A stretch of 41,598 nucleotides of DNA, from assembly GCA_003159495.1 (NCBI GenBank), contig PLPI01000030.1, positions 11,523 through 53,120 of the forward strand, written 5' to 3'. The notes under the pieces were generated by a model. The model had not been told where the DNA came from, ran no database searches, and saw only the letters and a program-made list of their open reading frames with translations. The DNA is from a candidate division FCPU426 bacterium. GTDB lineage: Bacteria > Oederibacteriota > PGYV01 > Palsa-1178. Position numbers and translations under genes: made by a program. This document shows, in pieces, positions 36,701 through 41,499 of this stretch (the stretch's first letter is position 1; each line of letters opens with the position of its first letter).

Positions 36701-37021
36701 AATATCTTCTGTTTCTCTTAAAGACCAAGCATACACTTCGCCTGTGTATTGGCCAGTTGCAAAAATCACGGAGCCATCAGGATTCTTTTTTATTGGTTCG
36801 CCAGCAGGAAAAAACGGATATTGAAGGTCATTGTCTGCCTCTATACCATCTGCATTTGTCGTCCGAGCATTTGCCTCGGTGCATATCCATGAGTAATCTC
36901 TATAATTTACAGCGTTATTTATTATTGTATTTCCACAATCGCAAAGCCCGCGCGTAGAATTTCCAATAAAAAATACAAAAAATAATAAGAAAGATAGATA
37001 CCCTTTTTTATTAACCAACAC
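21740..37021 (-). CDS. giant secreted multidomain protein (5,093 aa): NlpC/P60-like, SpoIID-like, Ig/FlgD/FN3 array, two CBM3, FlgD/T9SS-like tail
   Basis: One uninterrupted frame encodes 5,093 residues. A signal peptide (1-27) is followed by an NlpC/P60-like peptidase (about 90-240) with GIDCSG (C139), GHVGLF (H198) and D217 as a plausible triad. A SpoIID/LytB-like domain follows (about 510-715), with FKEGYKAIGIAAYT and GMSAWGAMKMA near its ends. Residues 957-1540 are hydrophobic, helix-like and unlike anything else in it. Residues 1560-4480 are mainly Ig, FlgD and FN3-like modules (one FN3 at about 3998-4100). Two CBM3 domains (4490-4641 and 4831-4983), both ending in a YYDG/YLDG-type strand and LIWG, flank a Thr-rich linker. 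The C-terminus (5008-5093) is FlgD/T9SS-like (YPNPFSGETTIRF). The GTG start follows an AGGGG site and lies 14 bases after the preceding gene. It probably ties the cell surface to cellulose-like material. Domain limits in the middle are approximate. Confidence 0.85.
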   Translation of the reverse strand: MLVNKKGYLSFLLFFVFFIGNSTRGLCDCGNTIINNAVNYRDYSWICTEANARTTNADGIEADNDLQYPFFPAGEPIKKNPDGSVIFATGQYTGEVYAWSLRETEDIFNNKLAAGVKAGNIDNTIEFSIKWHDYTGIDCSGFVENCVGIPILPRQNYPYALWHPGTVDLIANQFTDAITWDQLAEGDIFIKNDGTNGHVGLFINKTSQDNNVANVIDASPNSVRIAGTINADPRVKDCTFTWISDDDIRRSDGGTGYQPRRFSPPYLQKVTIYQYNMINGAPAHIKKFAAGWSDVDSATRTKNVSLNNCAEPGKIYIVLEFSKAMAAYAGAYEADWQDITVTVKNMKTGAEQPVKFLEEGLYNDGFFNNSLAIRNGWVNQIGVDVGYVYTKWVGQLDINDDAGEFGENQIEVDATSLMQDKLDRNPATAAVRTSNGAWNSYESVLSGESGTDTETGGVDKNNKFVIAPKGSVIFKGANGDNDVFISNDGGTPTPVPTDTSNINYPATAAATNVNVADYIKGIMYGATCGADFSGTQFKEGYKAIGIAAYTLLLHEQNINAGNNYDVLVNGYSDGQKYFIPYKDYSKCTGSIKTAIDTAFSEIAVTTTASDGTINYYIKAYWLDNTNANNTYIRDVDNATVPNLKTLIFPFIDKATGLKHVTNKSEKEIGEYIPYLHETAYDEDIASVTKADNMINCTKIGMSAWGAMKMASDTNSPKQASDILNLSFHYQPVYLERLKVIQTVGTADSAGNTAASNDGTTQTAYDYAWDKAVFQAGQDIPVRLSSTANVIPKGVEIADNPTMYLYFSEAISANTVMLKNVSTTALVESLPLILEPVTDPDITKGYAQVFKTDLTKADTALVLKAGESGTLKVCVSAQSKYYNDNFYNNDITKTFINATPGSGYFYIVDPARSNITSTLHSDEYHELSFINAADYDSSSTKTSYSNAFNVTNGASVSLSLPDIDLGIDWATLLKSLIPDFSRFDLLGALKDLLPDLDFKCLTSEETEQLKSVNLQSADVVAGGITSNMTVSNFLKNKLNITIPACLDAQLKGMLLGNLFKIPSVKIPGININLPRPDLKGCKWGLDTSGWKIAWFPDKLQGPDTWKYLAGMFKLSLGFRGINPPQLLFINMNAKNLSLGDWQTKGNLCGAIDSGISGAMNELMPIKQPGDTGNGNTKIAADGMGGNGVLDFLSNTTTGLGNTTNAHIADDLTSVAIAGAFLSSGTGIDQNAINDVMYFQTVAKDVSVGMALLGGIQMISNPGFGQYLLQGAVGYVKTWAEGTIKAYAFRGLDAILDKGISDLQLDSIADRLPGGSNFPGYGGVKSSVSSLKNLINSGSLASSIMGCSANDSDLPDLNNINISWDDVMDVATKVATYIDNYDGTKNDLVSGGKWLTNFADRDISAITSNLSKIKNLTLKASGGSGSSPLTVNESMMSTLGQVLQLLHVIPEPITSGIANIGPIIVSIFNTSNGNLLSTVENQLGSNNPAIQGLKSAIAEKGTAIFKELKIGDFPNFNIPLPINVDFLPFIGDLINEVMGSLSFGKGQQLNPGEILDNVDQPGEVGVFYPYSGNAKSPLTSYNGSICGVTTNNSVLHTEGWGADYFPQFLQVYAQADSGPVVTTVLKIDTTLVTTADGKEGKADWALDIPLPHAGANTVKIWTINAGGHRVDMQFTAYLDGTSFPQEGSRAIPVSSFIWTVSSNGIAGIGSQVLKQGGGIINYLNADPGKRPLSDIFTVDASMHNDAISVSYPDNTADPDLEIVDVNGNIISTVPSDGRFQMRLKNIYTGKSFVTVMGAADAMNFRQWRLEYAPGWLNSDAGDNSFTANSIVISNDKEAGPLFNVMTSWDVWSKRLYGEYTIRTTVDDDNEGYYYVSSTAEVDRAHFTIGTPIDVSNTAGTIVTDPYMKFQVYVPAGALTQTAYVNIYAENSGPVNGFESDQYAMMTSKFGIYPPLDSGLLAASSTGLTITVKYTDDDLYIQNFDADFDLAGAADYDNQKAKAENIIAQNLGIYRETDGVDSTGATKTAMELLKTEHPLGTYTIYTVQPGAKGKYFVLPASCAPILRYPTVASPFIFDPEEEAKGRTCTAFYIFPMTAASKYVFADIKIMPDNSTRVVRDLYDGIENKQPITLKYSGKYGDIDEYNNTKYYFYNFDETVNYRNILAAPLNGIVWDGKGTRRDGTQGIVEDGVYRAAITLMDPFGNSTTGSALVVKGRIVPQITQIGGIAAADGMSLSAANRPDGIAAVLGTATGAEAFKGYRIGYRPSNYISDTGSNDPDEGYTYINLPLLSTAGAVTTTAYNVQINDGTLADLDVASMVNGDYDLRLFILGTDDSGNTGVLDRATINNIHVQTPPGINNLQGNPNPFASVVTLTADVYTTDYSPVTFTVIDSAGVTLAQISGTNIQGLKYQAVWDASAQPDSYFTVSVTADTFEKDIKIRKYSSTDDIKAAITSPAAKADVTGDITVVGSAGVTDSDGQTLPVKMQYYEVYSQADGGDWTLVNRSMDSVSNDWLANIPINGIKGNNLNIKLFVIDSAGNSEISEVDGINIKFNSTLAVSPQTYVRGIGEKLSIDYTLNQDADSVTLYSGWGASQGGPPASYMYFTLTDDDLKAGDHRIYWDGQDYLGKVINIGGVPIRMTAVKNGNPVSENIVYITSCDASQVTDMPGVTMDAYGEPKPFFDFTATGAGMYDKPMAVTYTVTGYATENWVDQHSIEPSLNKTSSCWGCNTSDNFKFYVPYNQTLAWTASTSGCGNGDWEITWNGNSYKSGSGSDEGNFIVNRGDTITGNVNAKEGEVCIQSETTALKMAYYDINNDSGYSKVAGAIQGKDIIYAHRENSDFFTITFTAQNKSDWNDEPQHGVISNPFYPNNAATGQPLINVSCAAITSAATGIGGGLIPEGEHYYSVTDTVCSTCTGTANEKNEGTQSGTINLSYGKSANFNISAGLKATMAVTEIIKDFTVGITNSFNTNAIYYFSNTISVHADDIQYNKTNILPGQTINLDDQVVAAKNKIIGNSVNNGSIAYIFTVSGVTYSDYYAVADNGGNTLLSVDISNNSWNQDVFTCGVTVTAQNLTENWSIPTPVAVRDNVVVFNQGGTQTGQKVNIFQSLNNTYGGGINPFPNQSEAAQVTATGSAVPGPDSVPHTSGWTINGPMYPDGAGYDNDIVLAGGVSETSLTNEYKISFGSATSTADSDFGIGLTYDDYNIDKVTLKLREPSATPYDSITYVKISGTVNVANLVYYALSYKMDDSAENDVYHEFKRSTMTAQGVLGYLPVKDKIGAYDIMLSVVVNNSGDFEAYQSKKVINIGHQITAKDGGTATDAYEQAFLYFPAGALRQDKYITITPLKRNELPILQSSLIPASLIYSFLAVNPGESEGDHLRTDDFAMDSLGNIPKPAVLTITYDPKQLGGYDESTLSLYKLDIPPGGTQEELMLISSLVDKENHVITTELTSFSTVQLIPNMDPPSFQFSASPDPAGMQSVVDIYIKSTKTLGTNLTGSVTLPDLNVTYKNGRTVPLTFTRQIKPYMSGTTSVTTICTNSDYDPYQLILGNVGDAGMPCDGESNTMLAGTAVVFSYPGTNLPAKTYYINRAGTYSSDISKSNQSRSNEFWITLVDQRGNTSNEISVNSIINGTTNWSCIDPMNPSNHDSGTLSTSTNCTTGLTLINTAPGQTLAFPPVSWWNGKTIVIGANTYTLAGVQITGNEMTGAQVSASLIDASSNTVVVTDSIGNTPWTMFAPVSEYMAEFSVAANVPAGVSGQAEVDFSGVDMLGNTGGGQGYFYINTSMTPVSITTDRDIAKLGDTLLISAKSNLEGELPSINLYKYPSGVTLTVDPAKISNIVVTGTNILTGESTYQYVVGPPELDNYEGLLEAVAGVTLCSDNTCQEVYASKTITVDTKRPQFGVSLTNYQPLGTGNYNMIINASEPIAGLPQVKISALTGNGSGWESVMAPVTGGGDVFNAVMQVKATYVYSSITVEVLGYDLAGNTGTGHNTFTIDTRPPDQLKNLKGYRQNIPSAALNYIGNMLSWDSLTPTASDLAGYNIYRDNVLITAGPVTINAYADMLSGTGFDIGSDTSHTYYVAGVDRSGNIGAGSYLTIMPDSAAPVTVLDIIGNSYTASSGAIYFNSGSLIELNASDASSAGEQSSGVYNTGYNFNNPDPGYFNNYTTPFVCPYSNTPAAVYFRSTDKNGNTEAVKSGGLFMDTNPPDTVLDIIAPYWRDTGTVSAVGVTFPADITSWDRAAIVAELTTTASDIFTPAMVDSLLNTTETTDDEIKYDLSLVTAADTGSAKVLTTTAQAGSLVYINGNYSKLSITANDIFDGGGSGVKEIDYRIDASAPQTFMSGTINAAPFGVTYLAEGMHTIETTGVDNVGNNRAFLGYGSNLERFVVDDRAPSTTASIVYGGNTVTVSAGALTVTAESCIFSLNAVDNGSIPSGIYKTYYSMNGGSFGEYASPVTLTPGIYNLGYYSVDMVSNTENAGSLALYVIIPVQLEYKSGDNNNNTNSPKPDFKLDNISALTLDASKIEIRYWYEYEGTRQAETAVIDYAGRMNAGTNLTQFSEASIVTGGFGSGQNRYLSVSFGAGAGYLQPGDSLLVDGRFNKNDWSAYNQGNDWSYLNTWNFQVWNQVTVYYDGVLIWGIEPGTAGPITSPTAVSSAAATPSYTATITPSFTNTPAITATLTNTQSATMTPCVTQTSALTAVMTGTVTPIESMTINGTATQQAETTATGTATPETLTPDITPSNTAAETSTATITVTTTSTATGTAANSATLTTTATLTPSYTATRTRTRTITPSATKTLTKTATFTPTNTITMTSTATITPTITPDTYGITLEFKDAINDISTNSPHPWFRIYNNGSSAVDLSAIEIRYWYKFEGTNQSEQSCVDAAFKMVSGEHIENFTSSQIIDGSFGSQDRYLKIGFAAGAGSINPGEYAEVQARFNKTDWSVYDQGNDWSFTVFQDYSVWNNMTVYLDGALIWGNAPGGMGALSVTRLKTAKSQYEDLNESNTYNYPNPFSGETTIRFSLAMAEDVCVRIYDMNGSLVWKKNIEAVKAGINYVSWPGVNNSGERAAEGIYICEVKTVNKRVIMKMALIR
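22555..23080 (-). repeat. degenerate Thr-rich linker repeats between the two CBM3 domains
   Basis: Residues about 4647-4822 of the giant protein are made almost only of Thr, Ala, Ser, Pro and Ile in short degenerate repeats such as TATITPS, TNTPAITATLTNT and TRTRTITPSATKT. The DNA shows matching purine/pyrimidine periodicity. It is a flexible, potentially O-glycosylated linker that would let the two cellulose-binding modules move independently. Confidence 0.85.
27794..27805 (+). repeat. direct repeat, left copy, bordering an AT-rich island
   Basis: CCAGTTCTCCGT occurs here and again at 28901-28912, exactly 1,107 bases (369 codons) apart and in the same codon phase. Both copies encode TENW on the minus strand. 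Between the copies the composition falls sharply, which suggests an in-frame insertion. Confidence 0.7.
28901..28912 (+). repeat. direct repeat, right copy, bordering an AT-rich island
   Basis: This is the second copy of CCAGTTCTCCGT, at the sharp boundary where GC-rich coding sequence resumes (for example 38 of 60 bases in 28921-28980). In protein order it encodes the first TENW, in TGYATENWVDQH; the other copy encodes the second, in NLTENWSIP. Confidence 0.7.
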
Positions 37022-37035
37022 TCCAACCCCTTGTT

Positions 37036-38307
37036 TTATTTCTTAGATTTTAACTTTATAACTCTGATTTGTCCTTCATACTTTTTATCCTTACTACAAA
37101 CATACTGAAATAAATAAAGGCCGCCGTCTTTTGTAAAAAACTCACTGTTTTCAATGTTGCTATTTAATGGCTGTGGGTCTATTTTGCATTCATCTTTCCA
37201 GTCGTTGCCATACCAATAAACCCAGTCATTTATTTCAGCAATCAAAACGCAATTAGTCGAAACTTTATAGAAACCACTTTTTGGTCCTTTAACATCTTCA
37301 ATATAAATATATTGATGTTTTTCAGAATCCTGATAACGGTCTTCTATTACGCTTATCCCATCTTCCGGTGATTCAAATTTTATATTACATCCATTTACGG
37401 TTTTCCATTTTTTTTCTTTAACTGCATTTCTTCTATTTCTTCCGGCACGCCATGGTTCATTATTCAACATGCTTGTTTTTACAGTATTATTATTGTCTAT
37501 GTACATATTTGCAAAACTCATATCGCCGCCATCTATCGTCATTCTCATTTTTTTTGTATTTTTTCCTCCTATTTTATCAGGTATATTTATTGTCCCTTTT
37601 ACATTACCGTTTTCATCTATTTGTTCAATATTGTTTTTCATTCCATTCCTGACATATATTTTTCCGTTCGTTGCCGCTATCTCATTCTTTAGATCTTCCA
37701 CAACCCATTCTTCCTTCTCCCTGTACTCATTTCCTGCAATTTGTTCATTTACTTTTTTAATCGATTTTTTATACACATTTTTTATCGGGATATTCCTTGA
37801 ATGTTTCCCGTTTTTATCAAACTCTTGTATCCTTCCGTTATATATGTCCAATATATATATATTTCCCTCCTCGTCTATGCTTGTATCATAATTTCCTTCT
37901 ATTCCACCCTCCGGCATGTCCAAAAACACTCCATTGGGTGTTATGTTTTCTCCCACTACCTCTTTTGTGCCGTATTTTCCAAATGTGGCAATTTTTCCAT
38001 CATATAATTCTTCATATTTTTCATATGTCGAATAATCTTTTTTGTTTTTTCTTATATACTTCTGTTCTCCCATAACTATCGGCGCTTCCAGGACCACTTT
38101 TGCCTCATACTGCTCCGGCAGTTTGCCCGCATCCACTTCCGACAGGTTTATAGTCACAGTCTTTGTTCCATCCGCCCCGATTGTGGACGTCACCCCGGGC
38201 ACATCCTGCGCCGCCTGCGCGGTCGTTGTCACATCGGCAAATGCCACACCGGCCATTGCAACGGTTATTATTGCCAGTATCATTATTCCTTTTTTCATCT
38301 TTTTCAC
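37036..38307 (-). CDS. secreted propeller-like protein (423 aa)
   Basis: This 423-residue protein has a signal peptide (about 1-24, ending VAFA) and then a beta-rich body. Two stretches resemble NHL/propeller blades: IDEEGNIYILDIYNGRIQEF (144-163) and ATNGKIYVRNGMKNNIEQI (212-230). The rest is Lys/Glu/Asn-rich and unassigned. The GTG at 38307 overlaps the previous stop by four bases; an ATG nine bases further (38298) is an alternative start after the AAGGG site. The first 70 or so codons have the window's usual composition, while the rest is very AT-rich (17 G+C of 60 in 37561-37620), as though a conserved leader had been joined to foreign sequence. It lies 14 bases before the giant gene, so it is probably a partner of that protein. 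Confidence 0.65.
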   Translation of the reverse strand: MKKMKKGIMILAIITVAMAGVAFADVTTTAQAAQDVPGVTSTIGADGTKTVTINLSEVDAGKLPEQYEAKVVLEAPIVMGEQKYIRKNKKDYSTYEKYEELYDGKIATFGKYGTKEVVGENITPNGVFLDMPEGGIEGNYDTSIDEEGNIYILDIYNGRIQEFDKNGKHSRNIPIKNVYKKSIKKVNEQIAGNEYREKEEWVVEDLKNEIAATNGKIYVRNGMKNNIEQIDENGNVKGTINIPDKIGGKNTKKMRMTIDGGDMSFANMYIDNNNTVKTSMLNNEPWRAGRNRRNAVKEKKWKTVNGCNIKFESPEDGISVIEDRYQDSEKHQYIYIEDVKGPKSGFYKVSTNCVLIAEINDWVYWYGNDWKDECKIDPQPLNSNIENSEFFTKDGGLYLFQYVCSKDKKYEGQIRVIKLKSKK

Positions 38308-39341
38308 TCACCCTTCTTTTTCGTTTTCATCCACGTAAAACTCACCGGTTCGTTTATGCTCGTGTTGTTTATCCTTGTCGTTGTCTTGCTGTCGCCCTGC
38401 ATTCCCGTCATTTCCGTCTCCATCTCCGACGCCATTTCATATGTTTTTCCGCTCTTTCTATCCTTCACATTCATCTTGTTTGTCACCCTGATATGCCCCG
38501 TCTTATCTCCTCCGGGATTGTACATTTCCTGCTCTTCCACCATCCCGGTTCTCATATTTATATGTTCCACCCTTTTTCCCATCATTGACTTCAACGCCTT
38601 ATCCTCATTGTCCTGAAACCATTTCAACGCCCTTTTCTTGTACTCGGCCGCTCCCTGATTTTTAGGCGTCGTTGCCTCTATTTTGGCTCTCGCCTGCTCG
38701 AACTTTTCCCTGGCGTCCTGCGTTTTTTTGCTGTCATATTCCACATCCGCCGTGTCATCCCCTTTTCCAATGCCGAATATCCCCCTGCCGTTGCCTTTTT
38801 TGCCCTTTACCGATATCACGGTGTCGTTGGTTTCCAGCCTGTCTGTATCGAGCTGGGTTTTATACGTGGCGTCGCTCAAAACATCCCGTTTCATCCCCAG
38901 CGCGGCATACAGGTTGCTCCTGCCCGGCAGGCCGTTGAGCCCGCCCAAACCCGCAAGCTGCTCCACCTGAGCCTTTACATCGGCCGACGCCGTCACCTTT
39001 TGCTGTGAACCGTCAGCCATAAGGAACGTGACAGACATGTCGGACGTATCCACCAGAAACTGCATGGCAAAAACCCCCTGCGTTGTCACCATTATTTTCT
39101 GGTTCCCCTGTGTATCCGTTGCCATCTGGTAGTCATATGCCAGCGACTGTGTCATGCCGTTGAATTGGGTCGTGGATGACACGCTCGCGGCTATGGAGGA
39201 TATATCGGAAGAAGAGTTATCCTGCGCAGCCGCCACATCGGATAATGTATACGAAGTGTCATCGGCATGGATATATGAAGAAATACAGAAAATCAAAGAA
39301 AACAACAATGACAATATCAGCGCTTTTTGGTTTTGTCCCAT
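38304..39341 (-). CDS. secreted protein of unknown function (345 aa), first gene of the giant-protein operon
   Basis: I do not recognise this 345-residue protein. A signal peptide (1-26, ending YIHA) precedes a Ser/Asp-rich start. A region of alternating strands (60-120) contains LAYDYQMATDTQGNQKIMV and MQFLVDTSDMSVTFLMADG, which distantly recalls LolA-type lipoprotein carriers. A charged, coiled-coil-like segment (215-270) and a basic C-terminus follow. An AAAGGGAG site lies eight bases before the ATG at 39341, and a consensus promoter lies about 50 bases upstream. The stop overlaps the next gene by four bases. Its position at the head of the operon suggests a role in exporting, anchoring or assembling the giant protein, which is inference only. 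Confidence 0.65.
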   Translation of the reverse strand: MGQNQKALILSLLFSLIFCISSYIHADDTSYTLSDVAAAQDNSSSDISSIAASVSSTTQFNGMTQSLAYDYQMATDTQGNQKIMVTTQGVFAMQFLVDTSDMSVTFLMADGSQQKVTASADVKAQVEQLAGLGGLNGLPGRSNLYAALGMKRDVLSDATYKTQLDTDRLETNDTVISVKGKKGNGRGIFGIGKGDDTADVEYDSKKTQDAREKFEQARAKIEATTPKNQGAAEYKKRALKWFQDNEDKALKSMMGKRVEHINMRTGMVEEQEMYNPGGDKTGHIRVTNKMNVKDRKSGKTYEMASEMETEMTGMQGDSKTTTRINNTSINEPVSFTWMKTKKKGE

Positions 39342-39393
39342 TTTTAGCTCCCTTTCCCGGTATGTCCAATCGGGTTACCTTATATCGAAAAAA

Positions 39394-39422
39394 ATTATAA
39401 AACTCCCCCGCGTGTTTGTCAA
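39394..39422 (-). promoter_or_regulatory. consensus sigma70-type promoter of the giant-protein operon
   Basis: TTGACA (39417-39422) and TATAAT (39394-39399), read on the minus strand, are separated by exactly 17 bases, a perfect match to the sigma70 consensus. Transcription would start near 39387 and give a leader of about 46 bases before the ATG at 39341. No other promoter of this quality precedes the operon's later genes. Confidence 0.8.
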
Positions 39423-39525
39423 ACAAAATTTGATTTATTTTATTTTTTCCAAAAAACGCCTTGTCCCTTTTTTATGAAATGGAAGCGTTGTTGATGTCCG
39501 AAAAAACCGGTTATAAAAAATTATA

Positions 39526-39553
39526 TTGACAAAATTCTCGGGCGTATTATATT
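39526..39553 (+). promoter_or_regulatory. promoter of the plus-strand lipoprotein gene
   Basis: TTGACA (39526-39531) and TATATT (39548-39553) are separated by 16 bases. Transcription would begin near 39560, giving a leader of about 50 bases. The -10 box lies inside the first copy of a tandem repeat. The promoter is divergent from the giant-operon promoter about 100 bases away. Confidence 0.7.
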
Positions 39554-39598
39554 GTTTATCAGAATTAAGGGCGTATTATTATTGCTTATCAGAATTAA
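39540..39598 (+). repeat. tandem direct repeat overlapping promoter and leader
   Basis: Two adjacent copies, 39540-39568 (29 bases) and 39569-39598 (30 bases), differ by one inserted base and one T/C change. Each begins GGGCGTATTAT and ends TTATCAGAATTAA. The first copy contains the -10 box and probable start site, and the second lies in the leader just before the ribosome binding site. They could be paired binding sites for a regulator or a recent duplication that provides a second -10-like TATTAT. Confidence 0.8.
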
Positions 39599-39609
39599 GG
39601 GAGGGTAAA

Positions 39610-41418
39610 ATGAAAAAAACAGTATTTTCTTTATTTGTTTTTATGTGTATCTTACTGGCCGCGGGATGTTCAAAGTACGCGTCTGTATCTTCGCCTGATT
39701 TAATTGAAACTTCCACCGCTGGCAGCTTCACGCCCGTTTCGATACAGGCTGCGGCTACGCAGACAGCCGTAATGGCCGTAACACTAACATACGTGGCGAC
39801 CGCCGGCTCAACAGTCCAGGCCGCCGCGACACAGACAGCCATTATAAAACAGACATTGACCGAAGTGGCTGCGGAACAGCAGGCCGCAAATGCCCAATCC
39901 ACCGCAACCGCCATAGCGGTTGCACTGCACGGCACTTCCACACCCACCATTAACACTACAGCCACGGCTCAAGAGGCAATAGCCGCCGCGACCGCTACCG
40001 CAAATGTCGCGGTAACCCTTACCTACGTTTTAACCGCCGGCTCCACAGCGCAAACCGCGGCCACGCAGACACAGACCGCCGTAATTGCGATTGAGACGGC
40101 AACAGTGGCGGCACAGCAGACCGCAAAAGCCGGGGCGACTGTAATTGTCATTTCGCCGTCCTATACCGACACCCCTTACCCTTCATATACCCCGACTTTA
40201 ACCGCCACTCCCACTCCTTTCGGCACACCGCCTGCCCTGCCTATTAATATACAAGCTTACATTTATTACGACGATTTTAGCACGCCTTCCACTTCATGCG
40301 ATTTATTTATATACGATAATAACTCTATGAACATCACCAATGCCGTTGTAACTGTAAAGAACCTTTCACAAGGAACCCGGATTAATTTTTCCGACGGTTA
40401 TTCTAATTTAGATAATTTTTTCGTTCCGGGAAACACTCTGGAATTGGATGTTTATTTCAATGGAACAACCTACACTGCAAGCGCCGTCGTTCCGGGAAAT
40501 GCCCAGTTGAGCCCTGACGGCAATACGGTTTCATGGCAATACACGGGAAACAGCGGTTCAATCTATATATCCGATCCCCGGAATAACAATATTTACAATA
40601 CTTCCATTAGCGGCAACACCGCGGACATTTCATCGTTTTATCCTGAAGCCGGCATATATGGCGATTATTATGTCGGATTTGATATGTCAACTGTCTCTTC
40701 ATTTTCAGGCGGAGCAATGGTAAACAGCAGTTTTAACGTGGGTTACTATTCCGGCTGGGATGTAAACGCTATTCTCGATTCAAGGTTCCCCGATTCCACT
40801 CCCACACCCGCTCCGGCCCCATCTGCCTTATCAATCGGCGCGTCAATAATAGCTTACGACCTGGAGGGCGGCGTATCTGTCCTTGACGGGGTTTATGTTT
40901 CAGACATTAACGGGAATCCAATCACGGATGCCGGAGTAACGATAAAAAATCTCACCGACGCTACGAGCGTCAAAGCGCTTTACACTTACGATCCCAATTA
41001 CGGCCAGGGGTATTTTGTTACAAACGGGACAAATTACGCTCCGGGGGATTCGTATGAAATTGACGTATGTGTTTCCGGAGTTACGTATACAGCGCGGGCA
41101 TACGCTCCGGCTGGAAGCGGCAGTTTAAGCGCAGACTGCGATACCGTATCGTGGCAGAGCAACGGCAATTATATGGAAATTTACACAGACGGGCCGGATA
41201 ATATCCATCAAACCAACCTTCCAGGCTCCAGTTATGATATTTCGCCGCTTTACACTTCCGCCGGAACTTATTCCATTTATCTTACACTGGGAAATATATA
41301 CGGCAACAGCACAACCGCCAATTTCATTTATGCACCCGGAATATTTACCGGAGCCTCTTTAAACAGCTATATCGCCGTTGGTTATCAGTACGGCTGGGAT
41401 GTGAACGTTACGTTCTAA
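39610..41418 (+). CDS. surface lipoprotein with Ala/Thr/Gln-rich stalk and duplicated C-terminal domain
   Basis: This 602-residue protein has a lipoprotein signal (CILLAAGC, C20). Residues 40-180 are a low-complexity Ala/Thr/Gln stalk in which AVTLTYVATAGSTVQAAATQ (55-74) recurs near 134 as AVTLTYVLTAGSTAQTAATQ. A Pro/Thr linker (183-210) is followed by two related beta-rich domains, 211-388 and 406-602. Both share NAVVTVKNL/DAGVTIKNL, YFNGTTYTA/CVSGVTYTA, NTVSWQ/DTVSWQ and a terminal GYxxGWDVN. The frame is open 28 codons further upstream, but the ATG at 39610 has a strong GGGAGGG site and a proper lipoprotein signal. It is transcribed divergently from the giant-protein operon. I recognise no family; an outward-facing ligand-binding or display role is inferred. 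Confidence 0.8.
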   Translation: MKKTVFSLFVFMCILLAAGCSKYASVSSPDLIETSTAGSFTPVSIQAAATQTAVMAVTLTYVATAGSTVQAAATQTAIIKQTLTEVAAEQQAANAQSTATAIAVALHGTSTPTINTTATAQEAIAAATATANVAVTLTYVLTAGSTAQTAATQTQTAVIAIETATVAAQQTAKAGATVIVISPSYTDTPYPSYTPTLTATPTPFGTPPALPINIQAYIYYDDFSTPSTSCDLFIYDNNSMNITNAVVTVKNLSQGTRINFSDGYSNLDNFFVPGNTLELDVYFNGTTYTASAVVPGNAQLSPDGNTVSWQYTGNSGSIYISDPRNNNIYNTSISGNTADISSFYPEAGIYGDYYVGFDMSTVSSFSGGAMVNSSFNVGYYSGWDVNAILDSRFPDSTPTPAPAPSALSIGASIIAYDLEGGVSVLDGVYVSDINGNPITDAGVTIKNLTDATSVKALYTYDPNYGQGYFVTNGTNYAPGDSYEIDVCVSGVTYTARAYAPAGSGSLSADCDTVSWQSNGNYMEIYTDGPDNIHQTNLPGSSYDISPLYTSAGTYSIYLTLGNIYGNSTTANFIYAPGIFTGASLNSYIAVGYQYGWDVNVTF

Positions 41419-41483
41419 ACCGCTGCCGCGCGTTGTTCCGGCTGATTAGACTGGTCAAGAAATAATAAAGGGATCATACAGCC

Positions 41484-41499
41484 GGTCCGGTGCCGGACC
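41484..41499 (+). terminator. GC-rich hairpin downstream of the lipoprotein gene
   Basis: GGTCCG and CGGACC with a four-base loop form a strong hairpin 66 bases after the lipoprotein stop. No T-run follows, so it may be a weak or factor-assisted terminator or an mRNA-stabilising structure. The remainder of 41419-41598 shows no gene. Confidence 0.35.

Noticed and set aside
39579-39965. A 128-codon minus-strand frame opposite the lipoprotein stalk
   Set aside because: It mirrors the Ala/Thr repeat region (giving Val/Ala runs) and overlaps the lipoprotein promoter and start.
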